A stretch of DNA of 59,068 nt from Lysinibacillus mangiferihumi (lineage in GTDB: Bacteria; Bacillota; Bacilli; Bacillales_A; Planococcaceae), in assembly GCF_003049665.1 (NCBI RefSeq), contig NZ_PYWM01000030.1, forward strand, positions 1-59,068. Reading direction: 5' to 3'. The notes under the pieces are model-generated. The model saw nothing but the letters and a program-made list of their open reading frames with translations, was not told the origin of the DNA and searched no databases. Shown piece by piece: positions 9,995 through 18,589 of this stretch (position 1 is its first letter; every line of letters starts with the position of its first letter). The position numbers were made by a program, and so were the translations under genes.

Positions 9995-10257
9995 TCTTCA
10001 CCAATCCCTTGAGAAATGATGACTTCCGTAATTTTTTCGATTAATTCCTTTGCATCTGAACCGATAGCCGATATTTCTATAACTGCTCCTGCTGAAATTG
10101 CCAGAGACATAACACCCATAATGGATTTTAAATTTGCAGTTTTTCCTTCATATGTAATGGAAACTTCTGATTCAAACGAATTTACAGTCGTTACTAATAA
10201 TGTTGTTGGTCTTGCATGTAAACCTTCCAGCACTGTAATTTTGAATGTTTTTTTCAT
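9988..10257 (-). CDS. ptsH: Phosphocarrier protein HPr
   Basis: HPr, 89 aa. The phosphoryl-accepting His14 is in GLHARP and the regulatory serine (Ser45) in [10 protein letters not shown], so it should be a substrate of HPr kinase and able to act with CcpA. It is the first gene of the fructose PTS operon and receives phosphate from the ptsI product, whose start overlaps it. GGGGGATA precedes the ATG. Confidence 0.94.
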   Translation of the reverse strand: MKKTFKITVLEGLHARPTTLLVTTVNSFESEVSITYEGKTANLKSIMGVMSLAISAGAVIEISAIGSDAKELIEKITEVIISQGIGEEC

Positions 10258-10339
10258 TTAAATATCCCCCTAGCATAAAAACTCTTTGTTTTAAGTAGTG
10301 TTTCCGTGAAGGTTTTTGGATGAATCACGTCACATTTTA

Positions 10340-10368
10340 ATTATATTACATTAAAAAGTCCCGTTCAA
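10340..10368 (-). promoter_or_regulatory. Promoter of the pts-fru operon
   Basis: On the minus strand TTGAAC (10368-10363) and TATAAT (10345-10340) are separated by 17 bp, a near-consensus SigA promoter about 80 bp upstream of ptsH. Confidence 0.8.
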
Positions 10369-10403
10369 TCATATTCATTCAAAAACATCCGATTTCATTC
10401 AAA
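10364..10403 (-). promoter_or_regulatory. Phased direct repeats, probable FruR operator
   Basis: TTCATTCAAA occurs at 10374-10383 and again at 10394-10403, exactly 20 bp apart. A weaker third copy, TTCAATCATA, at 10364-10373 overlaps the -35 hexamer. The 10/20-bp phasing puts the copies on one face of the helix just upstream of the promoter, as expected for a DeoR-family regulator. Confidence 0.65.
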
Positions 10404-10984
10404 TAATATTTTCATATTTTTTCAGAAATGACTTGACCCTCTGGTATTCACACTCTGTTTTGACTTTACACCGTGCAATAGTTCTACAGAATGACAAAAT
10501 TGATTGCGGCTTTTTCAGGAGCTGTCCTAGATGTTTTAAATGCTATATTTCTTTGCAGGAGTTTAGTTGGTAACTCATTGTAGTAATTACGAAGGTTTTT
10601 GAATGGTTGTATTGATTGTTGACTGCTAATAGCGTAAGTTTTTATTACTATCGATATCATCTTAACGATTTTGTTTTATCTACACCTTACACTGCCTTCG
10701 TGCTAAAATTGCTTTATGGTAGAAAAATATTCCAGATAGTTTATAGTGGGGGATTGGAGATGGAGATGGATAGGGATACAATTGAGAAAAACGAACTTTA
10801 TGGTTATTCCCCATTAATAAACACGAACTTTGATTTTCGTGGTTCCTGATTAAAATCAAATAAAACGAACGATATATTATTATTAGTTATTTTTATAACA
10901 CATTGTTCGTATTTTTTAATCGAAGAGGCATTTATGAAATTAACTCAGTTAGTAAACTATAAAAATTTATACGCTAGTAAGGAT
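10404..10984. other. Intergenic region with possible small RNA
   Basis: Apart from the 29-codon ORF, no gene is evident in this 580-bp region. It contains a long weak inverted structure at about 10873-10914 (ACGAAC ... GTTCGT with an inner GTTAT/ATAAC hairpin) and four ACGAAC/GTTCGT copies between 10790 and 10915. A plus-strand terminator follows at once, so a plus-strand RNA from this region is likely. Confidence 0.4.
10760..10849 (+). CDS. Possible small ORF, 29 aa
   Basis: A 29-codon ORF starts with ATG 7-8 nt after GTGGGGGATT, a good ribosome-binding site. The peptide begins MEMDRDTIEKNELYGY, is hydrophilic and resembles nothing I recognise. It is the only plausible reading frame upstream of the strong plus-strand terminator at 10985-11025. 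It could equally be non-coding sequence within a small RNA. Confidence 0.3.
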   Translation: MEMDRDTIEKNELYGYSPLINTNFDFRGS

Positions 10985-11025
10985 GAACTTGCGTTATTGG
11001 ATACCCTTATACGCAAGTTCTTTTT
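10985..11025 (+). terminator. Orphan plus-strand terminator
   Basis: GAACTTGCGT (10985-10994) pairs perfectly with ACGCAAGTTC (11011-11020), followed by TTTTT on the plus strand. No sizeable plus-strand gene lies upstream. Confidence 0.85.
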
Positions 11026-11082
11026 GATAGTTCTTCCGTTCTGTCATTGCCATAGCGTGTCCATAAAAAACCTCCAAACTTT

Positions 11083-11856
11083 TCAGTTGCTTATTTTTTT
11101 ACAAACATAGATTAACTCGTAACTGTCGTTTGTAGCAACGGTTTCCTTCCAGTCCTGAAATACATCCACAATTTCAAAACCGTTGTACAATAAAATTCGT
11201 TCCATTTCTTTTGGATATACATATCTTAAACTTATCTTTGTGCTCTTTTCGTCCACAATTTGACCTTCACTATTTTTATACTTTCTAATTGTTGTATAGT
11301 GTTGGATTTGACTTAAAGCATCATAATGACTAATTGTATAGACATCAACAATATGAAGCGAATCGCGATCAGTATACGTTCTCCAATATTCTTCCGTACT
11401 TGGTTGAAGTAATTCCTCTGCGCTAGGAAACCTCGTACCAAAAATGAAGATGCCTCCCATTTCCAAATGTTTATTCACTGAAGAAAGTAAACTATCTTGC
11501 GCATCGTTCGTCAAAAAATGTTGAAATGAATTCCCAACTGAATAAATGAAATGACTTTTCGTTGGTAATTGCAATTTTGTACAATCTTGTTCCACCCATT
11601 CAATCGGCAAATCAAAATCCGCTGATTTTTTCTTTGCTTCATTTAACATACCTTTATGGATGTCTACTCCTATCATTTGACAACCATTTTTAGAAAGTGG
11701 AATCGTCAGCCTTCCTGTGCCACAAGCTAAGTCAATAATTGTCCCTTGTGTAGTTGACGCCCACTTTAACAAAAAAGGCAATTCCGGCAAATAGTTTTCA
11801 TTTTCTTTGTCATATAAAGTTGGGTCATCGTATTCTTCAAAATTATACATAACCAT
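11083..11856 (-). CDS. Class I SAM-dependent methyltransferase
   Basis: Methyltransferase, 257 aa, of the ubiE/TehB-like class. The SAM-binding motif is IIDLACGTGRLTIPL (around residues 40-54), followed by an acidic residue in MIGVDIHKGML and the motif-II-like WVEQDCTKLQL. The C-terminal half (YTTIRKY, ISLRYVYPKEMERIL) is the domain often seen in small-molecule methyltransferases. The substrate is not evident. The ATG has a GAGGGGAGAG site. It stands alone between the orphan terminator and the accC terminator. Confidence 0.85.
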   Translation of the reverse strand: MVMYNFEEYDDPTLYDKENENYLPELPFLLKWASTTQGTIIDLACGTGRLTIPLSKNGCQMIGVDIHKGMLNEAKKKSADFDLPIEWVEQDCTKLQLPTKSHFIYSVGNSFQHFLTNDAQDSLLSSVNKHLEMGGIFIFGTRFPSAEELLQPSTEEYWRTYTDRDSLHIVDVYTISHYDALSQIQHYTTIRKYKNSEGQIVDEKSTKISLRYVYPKEMERILLYNGFEIVDVFQDWKETVATNDSYELIYVCKKISN

Positions 11857-11918
11857 AGTTTTCTCTCCCCTCTTTTTATAATTTTAACACAAAAAGGAAA
11901 ATAGACATCTACTAGATA

Positions 11919-11953
11919 AAAAAACCTTCTGACTACTAAAAGCCAGAAGGTTT
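11919..11953 (-). terminator. accBC terminator
   Basis: AACCTTCTG (11923-11931) pairs with CAGAAGGTT (11944-11952). On the minus strand a run of T follows. It lies about 40 bp beyond the accC stop. Confidence 0.85.
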
Positions 11954-11991
11954 AAGAAATAGATATTCGATTCTATTCCATCGTTTGTTAA

Positions 11992-13353
11992 TTATTTCTT
12001 ACTTGTTCCTAATACGTCATTTTCTTCCAAGAATTTCGTGTTGAATTTCGCAGATTTGAAGACGTCGTTGTTCATTAATGCTTGGTGGAATGGGATTGTC
12101 GTATTGATACCAGGACCAGCTACTTCAAATTCACCAAGCGCACGATTCATTTTCGCAATTGCTTCTTCACGCGTATCCGCATGAACAATCAGTTTTGCTA
12201 CCATTGAATCGTAATATGGAGGAATTGTGTAACCTGCATATACAGCAGAGTCAATACGTACACCATAGCCACCTGGTGTTACATAAGTATCTACAGTACC
12301 AGCTGAAGGCATAAAGTTTTTGTATGCATTCTCTGCGTTAATGCGGCATTCAATTGCCCAACCATTTAATTTAATATCATCTTGTGTGAATGGAAGTTTC
12401 TCACCTGATGCAATTTTTAATTGTTGTTGAACAAGATCGACACCAGAAATCATTTCTGTTACAGGGTGTTCTACTTGGATACGTGTATTCATTTCCATGA
12501 AGTAGAACTTGTCCTCTTGATAGTCATAGATGAACTCGATTGTACCAGCACCTTCATAGTTACATGCTTGAGCTGCTTTCACCGCTGCTGCACCCATTTC
12601 TGCACGGCGTTCAGAAGATAGAGCAGGAGATGGAGCTTCCTCTACTAATTTCTGCATACGACGTTGAACAGTACAGTCACGTTCGCCTAAATGTACGACA
12701 TTACCGTACCCATCAGCTAACACTTGAATTTCACAGTGACGGAAGTATTCAATGAATTTTTCTAAATATACGCCAGGGTTACCGAATGCTGCAGCAGCCT
12801 CTTTTTGCGTAATATCAATACCTTTTACAAGGTCTTCTTCTGTACGTGCTACACGGATACCTTTACCGCCACCACCAGCAGTTGCTTTAATGATAACTGG
12901 GTAACCAATTTTCGCAGCCCATTCTTTACCTGTTTCGATATCTGGAACAATACCAGTACCTGGTACAAGTGGAACGCCTGCTGCTTCCATTGTTGTACGA
13001 GCAACGTCTTTAATCCCCATAATTTTGATGGAATCAGATGAAGGACCAATGAATTTAATGCCCGCATTTTCACATGCTTCAGCGAAATCAGCATTTTCAG
13101 AAACGAAACCGTAACCTGGGTGGATACCGTCTGCTCCTGTTTTTTCTGCTACGCTTAATAATGCTGGGAAGCTTAGATATGAATCTTTAGATAGCTTTGG
13201 ACCGATGCAATATGCTTCGTCTGCTAACTTCACATGTAATGCATCTGCGTCTGCTTCAGAATATACAGCAACCGATTTGATGCCTAATTCTTTACAGGCA
13301 CGAATAATACGAACAGCGATTTCGCCGCGGTTTGCGATTAAAACTTTTTTCAT
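11992..13353 (-). CDS. accC: Acetyl-CoA carboxylase, biotin carboxylase subunit
   Basis: Biotin carboxylase, 453 aa, with an ATP-grasp fold. It carboxylates the biotin on AccB with bicarbonate and ATP, the first step of fatty acid synthesis. It begins [15 protein letters not shown]. The glycine-rich ATP loop [12 protein letters not shown] is near residue 160, and [16 protein letters not shown] near 285 carries the catalytic Glu/Arg set. The ATG at 13353 has an AAGGAG site; the GTG nine bases upstream lies too close to it. It follows accB after 12 bp. yqhY, normally next, has been separated. Confidence 0.97.
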   Translation of the reverse strand: MKKVLIANRGEIAVRIIRACKELGIKSVAVYSEADADALHVKLADEAYCIGPKLSKDSYLSFPALLSVAEKTGADGIHPGYGFVSENADFAEACENAGIKFIGPSSDSIKIMGIKDVARTTMEAAGVPLVPGTGIVPDIETGKEWAAKIGYPVIIKATAGGGGKGIRVARTEEDLVKGIDITQKEAAAAFGNPGVYLEKFIEYFRHCEIQVLADGYGNVVHLGERDCTVQRRMQKLVEEAPSPALSSERRAEMGAAAVKAAQACNYEGAGTIEFIYDYQEDKFYFMEMNTRIQVEHPVTEMISGVDLVQQQLKIASGEKLPFTQDDIKLNGWAIECRINAENAYKNFMPSAGTVDTYVTPGGYGVRIDSAVYAGYTIPPYYDSMVAKLIVHADTREEAIAKMNRALGEFEVAGPGINTTIPFHQALMNNDVFKSAKFNTKFLEENDVLGTSKK

Positions 13354-13365
13354 GGTTTGCACTCC

Positions 13366-13863
13366 TTACTCAGCTTTTACAAGGAATAATGGTTGACCGT
13401 ATTCTACTAAATCGCCATCTTTAACAAGTACTTCAACGATTTCACCTTTAACTTCAGCTTCGATTTCGTTGAAAAGCTTCATAGCTTCTACGATACAAAC
13501 GATTGTTTCATCGTCTACTTTGTCGCCCACTTTTACGTATGCTGGTGAATCTGGGTTTGGAGCTGCATAGAATGTACCAACCATTGGTGATACAATTTTA
13601 TGTAACGATGGGTCGTTGCTTGCAGGTGCTGCTGCTGGTGCTGCTGGTGCTTCTTCAACTTTCGCTGGAGCTGCTGGTGCTACTGGTGCAGTTTGTTGTA
13701 CAACAGGGGCTGTTTCTTGTTTTTTAGGTGCTACTGTTTCAGTTACGACAACACCATTCTTTTTTAATTTAACCTTTGCGCCATCTACTTCATAAACGAA
13801 CTCGTCGATTGAAGAAGAATCTACTAATTTGATAATTTCACGAATTTCTTGAATTTTGAACAT
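13366..13863 (-). CDS. accB: Acetyl-CoA carboxylase, biotin carboxyl carrier protein
   Basis: BCCP, 165 aa. The N-terminal 40 residues are followed by a flexible Ala/Pro/Val-rich linker (about 45-82) and the biotinyl domain (88-165). The biotin-accepting lysine is K129 in [20 protein letters not shown] precedes the ATG. It is co-transcribed with accC and lies downstream of the spoIIIA operon, the usual Bacillales order. Confidence 0.96.
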   Translation of the reverse strand: MFKIQEIREIIKLVDSSSIDEFVYEVDGAKVKLKKNGVVVTETVAPKKQETAPVVQQTAPVAPAAPAKVEEAPAAPAAAPASNDPSLHKIVSPMVGTFYAAPNPDSPAYVKVGDKVDDETIVCIVEAMKLFNEIEAEVKGEIVEVLVKDGDLVEYGQPLFLVKAE

Positions 13864-13963
13864 TTCTAACTCTCCTTATGAAATAAAATCTACTACAATA
13901 ACTATTCTATATTTTTTTCAAACAATTTGAAACACTAAAATGAAAATTAAGTAAATATAAACA

Positions 13964-14000
13964 AAATAAAAGGCTTTCTTTTACTAAACGAAAGCCTTTT
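13964..14000 (-). terminator. spoIIIA operon terminator
   Basis: AAAAGGCTTTC (13968-13978) pairs with GAAAGCCTTTT (13990-14000). It lies between spoIIIAH and accB and separates the sporulation operon from accBC. Confidence 0.8.
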
Positions 14001-14063
14001 CATTATGCTGATATATAACAATGATTAATTAATAAACAGAATATTCCTTTTTTTCTTTATTAT

Positions 14064-14624
14064 TTAATAGTTATTTGCACTAAATTTAACTTGAACGTCA
14101 TTTGCGCCTTCCCACTCTGTTTTTACTAAATAAATAATTTCATTTGCTTGTGATTTTGATAATTCTTCCGCCATAACCGTTACGGAAACTTTTTCACCTT
14201 CCGCTCTAACAAATGCATCATTATAGCCTAAAGACTTAATCAACATTTCAAGCATTGCCTCAGCCGATTCCTGTTTAATCAAGCCATCGATTTCATTGAA
14301 AGCCTCATTTTTTTCTTCAGCAGTATATTCTTCAGACGCAATTTTTTGCGTTAATTGTTCACGTAATTGGCTTCTTTCATCATTTACTTGCATACGCATT
14401 TCTTCAAATAAATGACTTGGAGACAATACTTCTTGGGTTGCATCTTGCTTATTAGTAGCTTCCTGATCTGTAACACCTGTAATTGCTGTTTGTTGTAATG
14501 TATCATCTGTAAAAATCGTTAAGCCATTAAACTGTTTTGCAGGATCCACCAAATAATAAACTGAAATAACTGCTACAAGACTTAATAATGTCATAAACCA
14601 AACTGTTCTTCTACGTACGCGCAT
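14064..14624 (-). CDS. spoIIIAH: Stage III sporulation protein AH
   Basis: SpoIIIAH, 186 aa, the mother-cell half of the SpoIIQ-SpoIIIAH channel ('feeding tube'). A short basic N-terminus (MRVRRRT) precedes one TM helix (about 8-27). A charged helical linker and a C-terminal YscJ/FliF-like ring domain (about 110-186, ending ANDVQVKFSANNY) follow. Its ATG directly follows the spoIIIAG TAA with an AAGGAGG site. Expression in the mother cell under SigE is expected from the family; no SigE promoter was identified here. Confidence 0.92.
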   Translation of the reverse strand: MRVRRRTVWFMTLLSLVAVISVYYLVDPAKQFNGLTIFTDDTLQQTAITGVTDQEATNKQDATQEVLSPSHLFEEMRMQVNDERSQLREQLTQKIASEEYTAEEKNEAFNEIDGLIKQESAEAMLEMLIKSLGYNDAFVRAEGEKVSVTVMAEELSKSQANEIIYLVKTEWEGANDVQVKFSANNY

Positions 14625-15044
14625 TTACTTTTCCTCCTTATTTTCCATTGGAACAATAATAATTCGATGAATAGGTAATTGCATCACTTGACTAACGACC
14701 GCACGAATTTCATTTTTTACAAATATATCTGATGCTCCTTCTGAAACAATTAGCATTCCTGTTACATCTTTCGTACCTTGGTCAGTCCCTCGAAAGTACT
14801 GGCTAAATAGTTTATTTTCATCCTTGGCATCTGTCATCTCTCCGTAATAAAAATATACTTTAACCTCCCCAACACCTTGCATTGCCTTAAGCGTTTGCTC
14901 AAGTTTTTCTTCACTCGTATTCGGTGTTACTCGCTCATTTGATGAATTCGTTTGATACATAGGTAACACGATGAAAATTCCCACGGAGGCAGCAATCAAC
15001 ATTAAGACGATAAATGACGTTGTTTTTTTTCGTGCCTTTTCCAC
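14625..15044 (-). CDS. spoIIIAG: Stage III sporulation protein AG (short form)
   Basis: SpoIIIAG-like ring protein, 139 aa, against about 230 aa in B. subtilis. One TM helix (12-31) is followed by a compact periplasmic domain with LEQTLKAMQGVGEVKVYFYYG and a C-terminal HRIIIVPME strand. The only possible start after the in-frame stop is GTG at 15044, with AAAGGAGG about 15 nt upstream, rather far. It is followed without a gap by spoIIIAH. Confidence 0.85.
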   Translation of the reverse strand: MEKARKKTTSFIVLMLIAASVGIFIVLPMYQTNSSNERVTPNTSEEKLEQTLKAMQGVGEVKVYFYYGEMTDAKDENKLFSQYFRGTDQGTKDVTGMLIVSEGASDIFVKNEIRAVVSQVMQLPIHRIIIVPMENKEEK

Positions 15045-15106
15045 ATCACTTGTACATTGCCTCCTTTCATCTTCTCTTTTTCAAGTGTATGTACGCTTGT
15101 TTCCTC

Positions 15107-15250
15107 CTATGAATTGATAAATGGAATCTTTAATAGCAATTGCAAAAATACTAACGTAATGACAAGTTTTGTTAGTGAAATTATTTGTTTATCATCCGTC
15201 AGAAATACGAAAAATTGACAAATAAAGAGCAACGCCAATAAAAGAATCAA
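15107..15250 (-). CDS. spoIIIAF: Truncated stage III sporulation protein AF
   Basis: SpoIIIAF remnant or minimal form: 47 aa against about 200 in B. subtilis. It starts at TTG 15250, two bases beyond the spoIIIAE stop, with GGGGGGAG 5 nt upstream. It consists of two hydrophobic segments (about 1-15 and 24-43; IISLTKLVITLVFLQLLLK) matching only the family's membrane part. The cytoplasmic C-terminal domain is missing and does not reappear in another frame before spoIIIAG. Confidence 0.6.
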   Translation of the reverse strand: MILLLALLFICQFFVFLTDDKQIISLTKLVITLVFLQLLLKIPFINS

Positions 15251-15251
15251 T

Positions 15252-16163
15252 CTATCTCCCCCCTGCCAGCACTTGCACGAAAACAATAAGGAAAAAACAA
15301 GAAAACATAAATGAAAAAGCAATTAGAAATGATACTGCACATAATGTAAAGAGAGATTTACTAACATGATCAAGTAATTTACATATATCATCAAAAGCAA
15401 TCGGTTCTAAAATAGCGGCTAATAGTTTTAATGAATACGCACTAACCACAAGCTGGACTGTCGGAATAAACGATACAGTTATCACGGCAATAAAGGCACT
15501 TATACTACTAATTGAAGTAGAAAATTGGGTCATATGCTGAAACATCGAAAAACTATCTACGATAAAAGAACCGACTACTGGAATATTTTCTTCTATTAAC
15601 TTTTTCACTGGCTCTGCAACAGCCTTATTGACACTAAATGCAGCAACACCACTTGCCGACATTAAAATGATGTAGCAAATAACAGACGCAGAAACAATAC
15701 TCATAATAGTAAAACGAATTAATTCTGCAATTCTCGTAAAAGATATTTCTTTGACAATGACACTGCATACATCAAAGACAATGGCAAAGAGTACACCTGG
15801 GATAAGCCATTTACTACTAATGATCGTTAAGACTTGTACAAAAAAAAGCAAAAAAGGCTGCCAAGAAGCAATTGCAGTAATACTACTGGATAGCAAAAAA
15901 CTAGAAGTAAGAATTGGATAAAATGCTGTGAATATATGAGAAAGTCCTTGTGCAATTTCATCAATAAGTTGAAATGAGTTGACGACTACTGGACCGATCG
16001 TGGCTAACACAATAAGAAAAAAAAGGATTCTTGTCCCTTTTTCAAATTCTGGTAAAAGCATATTGACAATTAAAGTAATGATGACATAGCCACACAATAT
16101 GAGCGTCATCTTGAGCAAGAGAAAAAATGGATCGATGAAAAACGAAAGTAGTTGCTCCTGCAC
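15252..16163 (-). CDS. spoIIIAE: Stage III sporulation protein AE
   Basis: SpoIIIAE, a polytopic membrane protein of the SpoIIIA-SpoIIQ transport complex, 303 aa against about 400 in B. subtilis; the N-terminal signal and extracytoplasmic part are short. About eight hydrophobic segments are visible, with the family-like ENIPVVGSFIVDSF and a VKKLIEENIP loop near residue 190. GTG start with an AAGGGGCG site, 12 bp after spoIIIAD. Confidence 0.88.
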   Translation of the reverse strand: MQEQLLSFFIDPFFLLLKMTLILCGYVIITLIVNMLLPEFEKGTRILFFLIVLATIGPVVVNSFQLIDEIAQGLSHIFTAFYPILTSSFLLSSSITAIASWQPFLLFFVQVLTIISSKWLIPGVLFAIVFDVCSVIVKEISFTRIAELIRFTIMSIVSASVICYIILMSASGVAAFSVNKAVAEPVKKLIEENIPVVGSFIVDSFSMFQHMTQFSTSISSISAFIAVITVSFIPTVQLVVSAYSLKLLAAILEPIAFDDICKLLDHVSKSLFTLCAVSFLIAFSFMFSCFFLIVFVQVLAGGR

Positions 16164-16175
16164 TGGCTTCGCCCC

Positions 16176-16553
16176 TTAGTTTAACCTTTGTAAAATAGAT
16201 GACACCCCCTGTAAAACAACCACAAATTCTTTAAACCAATACAGTAAAATAACAATTTTAACTGCATCGAAAACGATACTACCTAACACTTTATAGCTAT
16301 GCTCCACTAATAACATCGACACCCATTGCCCTACATAAAAAAGACTAGCACTCATTACAATGGCTTTTGCATAAGGCAAAAATGAAAGCATATCGAGAAT
16401 TTGTTTGACGAAAGGCAATAGGAGTGTCGTAAACAAAAAACTGAACAACAAAAACGAAAACATGACACTAATTAGCGCGTGGAGTGGCTGTATGACTTCT
16501 TTTATAAGCAACAATAAAAGCAGCATGACAACAGCAACAATGACAATTTCCAT
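16176..16553 (-). CDS. spoIIIAD: Stage III sporulation protein AD
   Basis: SpoIIIAD, 125 aa (about 133 in B. subtilis), a small protein with four predicted membrane helices. The segment AKAIVMSASLFYVGQWVSMLL and the following helix match the family. It starts four bases after the spoIIIAC stop. Confidence 0.86.
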   Translation of the reverse strand: MEIVIVAVVMLLLLLLIKEVIQPLHALISVMFSFLLFSFLFTTLLLPFVKQILDMLSFLPYAKAIVMSASLFYVGQWVSMLLVEHSYKVLGSIVFDAVKIVILLYWFKEFVVVLQGVSSILQRLN

Positions 16554-16557
16554 TTAC

Positions 16558-16767
16558 TTACCCAGATGAGGTTAACCACTGGAAGAATGTTAAAATTTCA
16601 GTGAAAAATAGACGTAAAAATCGGAGCAATTCTGCTGTCATATATAAGTAGGCAATAAAAAATAAGAAAAATGAAAATTCTTTCTTCCCTGTTTGATCAA
16701 AGAAAACATGAAGAAGCGCTACTACTAGTCCCACTCCAGCGACTCTTAATACGTCTTGTAATTCCAT
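16558..16767 (-). CDS. spoIIIAC: Stage III sporulation protein AC
   Basis: SpoIIIAC, 69 aa, two TM helices. The family signature VAGVGLVVALLHVFFDQTGK is clear at residues 9-28. GAGGGGG precedes the ATG. It is the first recognisable gene of the operon here; spoIIIAA and spoIIIAB, which precede it in other spore formers, are absent between it and efp. The nearest upstream element is the terminator of an NMO-like gene, so the operon promoter must lie in the roughly 50 bp between. Confidence 0.88.
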   Translation of the reverse strand: MELQDVLRVAGVGLVVALLHVFFDQTGKKEFSFFLFFIAYLYMTAELLRFLRLFFTEILTFFQWLTSSG

Positions 16768-16805
16768 TCATACGCCCCCTCGTGTACAGCAATATATGTC
16801 GCACT

Positions 16806-16866
16806 CCAAAAAAAAAGAACAGTGCCAGTCACTCAAACAATTCAGAATTGTTTGAGTGACTGGCAC
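16806..16866 (-). terminator. Terminator of the NMO-like gene, 45-bp palindrome
   Basis: Two perfect 22-bp arms, GTGCCAGTCACTCAAACA... with a single central base (16822-16866), are followed on the minus strand by a run of about ten T. The hairpin begins at the base after the NMO stop codon. Its length and perfection recall GTGCC/GGCAC-type repeat hairpins dispersed in Bacilli. Confidence 0.85.
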
Positions 16867-17868
16867 CTATACTAATTTTTCAATGATACTTTTCACTGTA
16901 CCGGGCTGCACTAAGTGACTGTTTTCCCCCATCCACATCGATAAATACTGTGGATTGCCTTGTGCTGCACTTTCCTTACGAATAGTGGAGGTTAAATGAT
17001 GTTGCAATGGATACGGTGCGACAACAGCATCCTTCATATGTTCTGTAAAATGATTGGTTAAGCCACGCGCTGCTTTACCAGTAAAAGCATACGTAATCGT
17101 CGTCTGTTGTGGCTTCGACTGCAAGATAGCCTTTTTATACAATGGTGATATTTCACATTCATCAGCTACCAATAAAGCTGTACCTATTTGTACTGCCTGT
17201 GCACCACCCGCTAGCGCGCGCTGCACATCTTCGTGAGAAACAATGCCCCCTGCAACAATAATTGGAATTGTTATGTTGCCTACTACTTGTTGCAGTAAAT
17301 CTTCACGGGCAATTAATTCCATGGGGTTCGTAAATGAGCCACGATGCCCTCCTGCCTCACCACCTTGTAAAACAACCGCATCCATACCTGATTGCTCAAC
17401 TTGAATGGCTTCTTCTAGCGTAGTAGCTGTCCCGATCACATAAATATTTTTATCCTTTAAACGTTGAATAACTTCTGGAGATGGTATACCAAATGTAAAC
17501 GAGCACACAGCTACTTGCTCATCAAGAACTGCTTGCAATTGCCCTTCAAAAACTTCGTTTGACATCACACTTTGCACTGGTGATAATCCGAGCTCATCAT
17601 AGTAAGGCTGTAGAGCCATACGTGCTTTTTGGAGAACATCTATATCAATGCGTGGCTCTTCTTGCACAAATAAATTTACGGCAAATGGCTTTTGCGTAAG
17701 CTTTTTTACTTCCTGAATAAAATTTCTTGTCTGCTCACCATCTAAATAGCCCGCTCCAATTGAGCCTAGTATCCCAACTTCCGCACAGGCAGCAACAAAC
17801 TTTGGTGTAGTAACCCCCGCCATCGGTGCTTGAATAATTGGATAGTGCATTTCAAATTTTTTTAACAT
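16867..17868 (-). CDS. Nitronate monooxygenase-like flavoprotein (2-nitropropane dioxygenase family)
   Basis: FMN-dependent TIM-barrel enzyme, 333 aa, of the NMO/FabK family. Signatures are PIIQAPMAGVTTPKFVAA at the N-terminus, VVLQGGEAGGHRGSF (putative catalytic His) near residue 165, and the phosphate-binding IIVAGGIVSHEDVQRALAGGAQAVQIGTALL. It probably detoxifies propionate 3-nitronate, though FabK-like activity cannot be excluded. The ATG at 17868 has AAGGAG 8 nt upstream; an in-frame GTG lies three codons earlier. It sits where spoIIIAA-AB are expected. Confidence 0.85.
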   Translation of the reverse strand: MLKKFEMHYPIIQAPMAGVTTPKFVAACAEVGILGSIGAGYLDGEQTRNFIQEVKKLTQKPFAVNLFVQEEPRIDIDVLQKARMALQPYYDELGLSPVQSVMSNEVFEGQLQAVLDEQVAVCSFTFGIPSPEVIQRLKDKNIYVIGTATTLEEAIQVEQSGMDAVVLQGGEAGGHRGSFTNPMELIAREDLLQQVVGNITIPIIVAGGIVSHEDVQRALAGGAQAVQIGTALLVADECEISPLYKKAILQSKPQQTTITYAFTGKAARGLTNHFTEHMKDAVVAPYPLQHHLTSTIRKESAAQGNPQYLSMWMGENSHLVQPGTVKSIIEKLV

Positions 17869-17967
17869 TGCATTCACTCCTTACTATTATTGTAAACCTT
17901 ATTTCTCTTTTCGACCTCCTTCTATTTTTACATATTTTTGTACTTTACTCGATATATGTATTAAAAA

Positions 17968-18003
17968 AAAGTAAAAACCTACCCTTTTAAAAGAGTAGGT
18001 TTA
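17968..18003 (-). terminator. efp terminator
   Basis: AAACCTACCCTTTT pairs with AAAAGAGTAGGTTT across about 17975-18003, followed on the minus strand by T-rich sequence. It is about 12 bp downstream of the efp stop. Confidence 0.85.
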
Positions 18004-18014
18004 CTAAATATTGC

Positions 18015-18572
18015 TTATGCACGTGATACATAAGATGCTTCAGTAGTGTTAATCACTAATTTATCACCTTGGTTCACGAAGAACGGAACTTGCACGATAA
18101 GACCCGTTTCAAGTGTAGCAGGTTTTGTACCGCCTGAAGCAGTATCACCTTTAATACCTGGTTCTGTTTCAGTTACTTCTAATTCAACCGTGTTTGGTAA
18201 TTCTACACCTAGCATTTCACCTTGGTAAGATTGAATGTGTACTTCCATATTTTCTTTTAGGAATTTCAATTCATATTCAATGGCAGCTGAAGCAAGTTCA
18301 GTTTGCTCATATGACTCTAAATCCATAAATACATGCTCATCACCTTGAGCATATAAATATTGCATTTTACGGTTATCAATTTGTGCTTTCTCTACTTTTT
18401 CACCAGCACGGAATGTTTTTTCATTCACAGAACCGTTACGAAGGTTACGTAATTTAGAACGTACGAATGCAGCACCTTTACCTGGTTTAACGTGTTGGAA
18501 ATCTAACACGCGATATAATTGGCCATCAACAATAATTGTTAGACCTGTACGGAAATCGTTTACTGAAATCAT
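18015..18572 (-). CDS. efp: Elongation factor P
   Basis: EF-P, 185 aa, three beta-barrel domains mimicking tRNA. It relieves ribosome stalling at polyproline. The loop [17 protein letters not shown] carries Lys32, the residue modified in Bacillus. The C-terminal segment [18 protein letters not shown] is the family signature. GGAGG precedes the ATG. It follows yqhT after 17 bp, as in other Bacilli, but is followed by an NMO gene instead of spoIIIAA. Confidence 0.97.
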   Translation of the reverse strand: MISVNDFRTGLTIIVDGQLYRVLDFQHVKPGKGAAFVRSKLRNLRNGSVNEKTFRAGEKVEKAQIDNRKMQYLYAQGDEHVFMDLESYEQTELASAAIEYELKFLKENMEVHIQSYQGEMLGVELPNTVELEVTETEPGIKGDTASGGTKPATLETGLIVQVPFFVNQGDKLVINTTEASYVSRA

Positions 18573-18589
18573 TTGTGTTCCTCCATTGT

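Noticed and set aside
10616..10849. 77-codon TTG ORF
   Set aside because: No site before TTG; only its last 29 codons have one, and those are listed separately.
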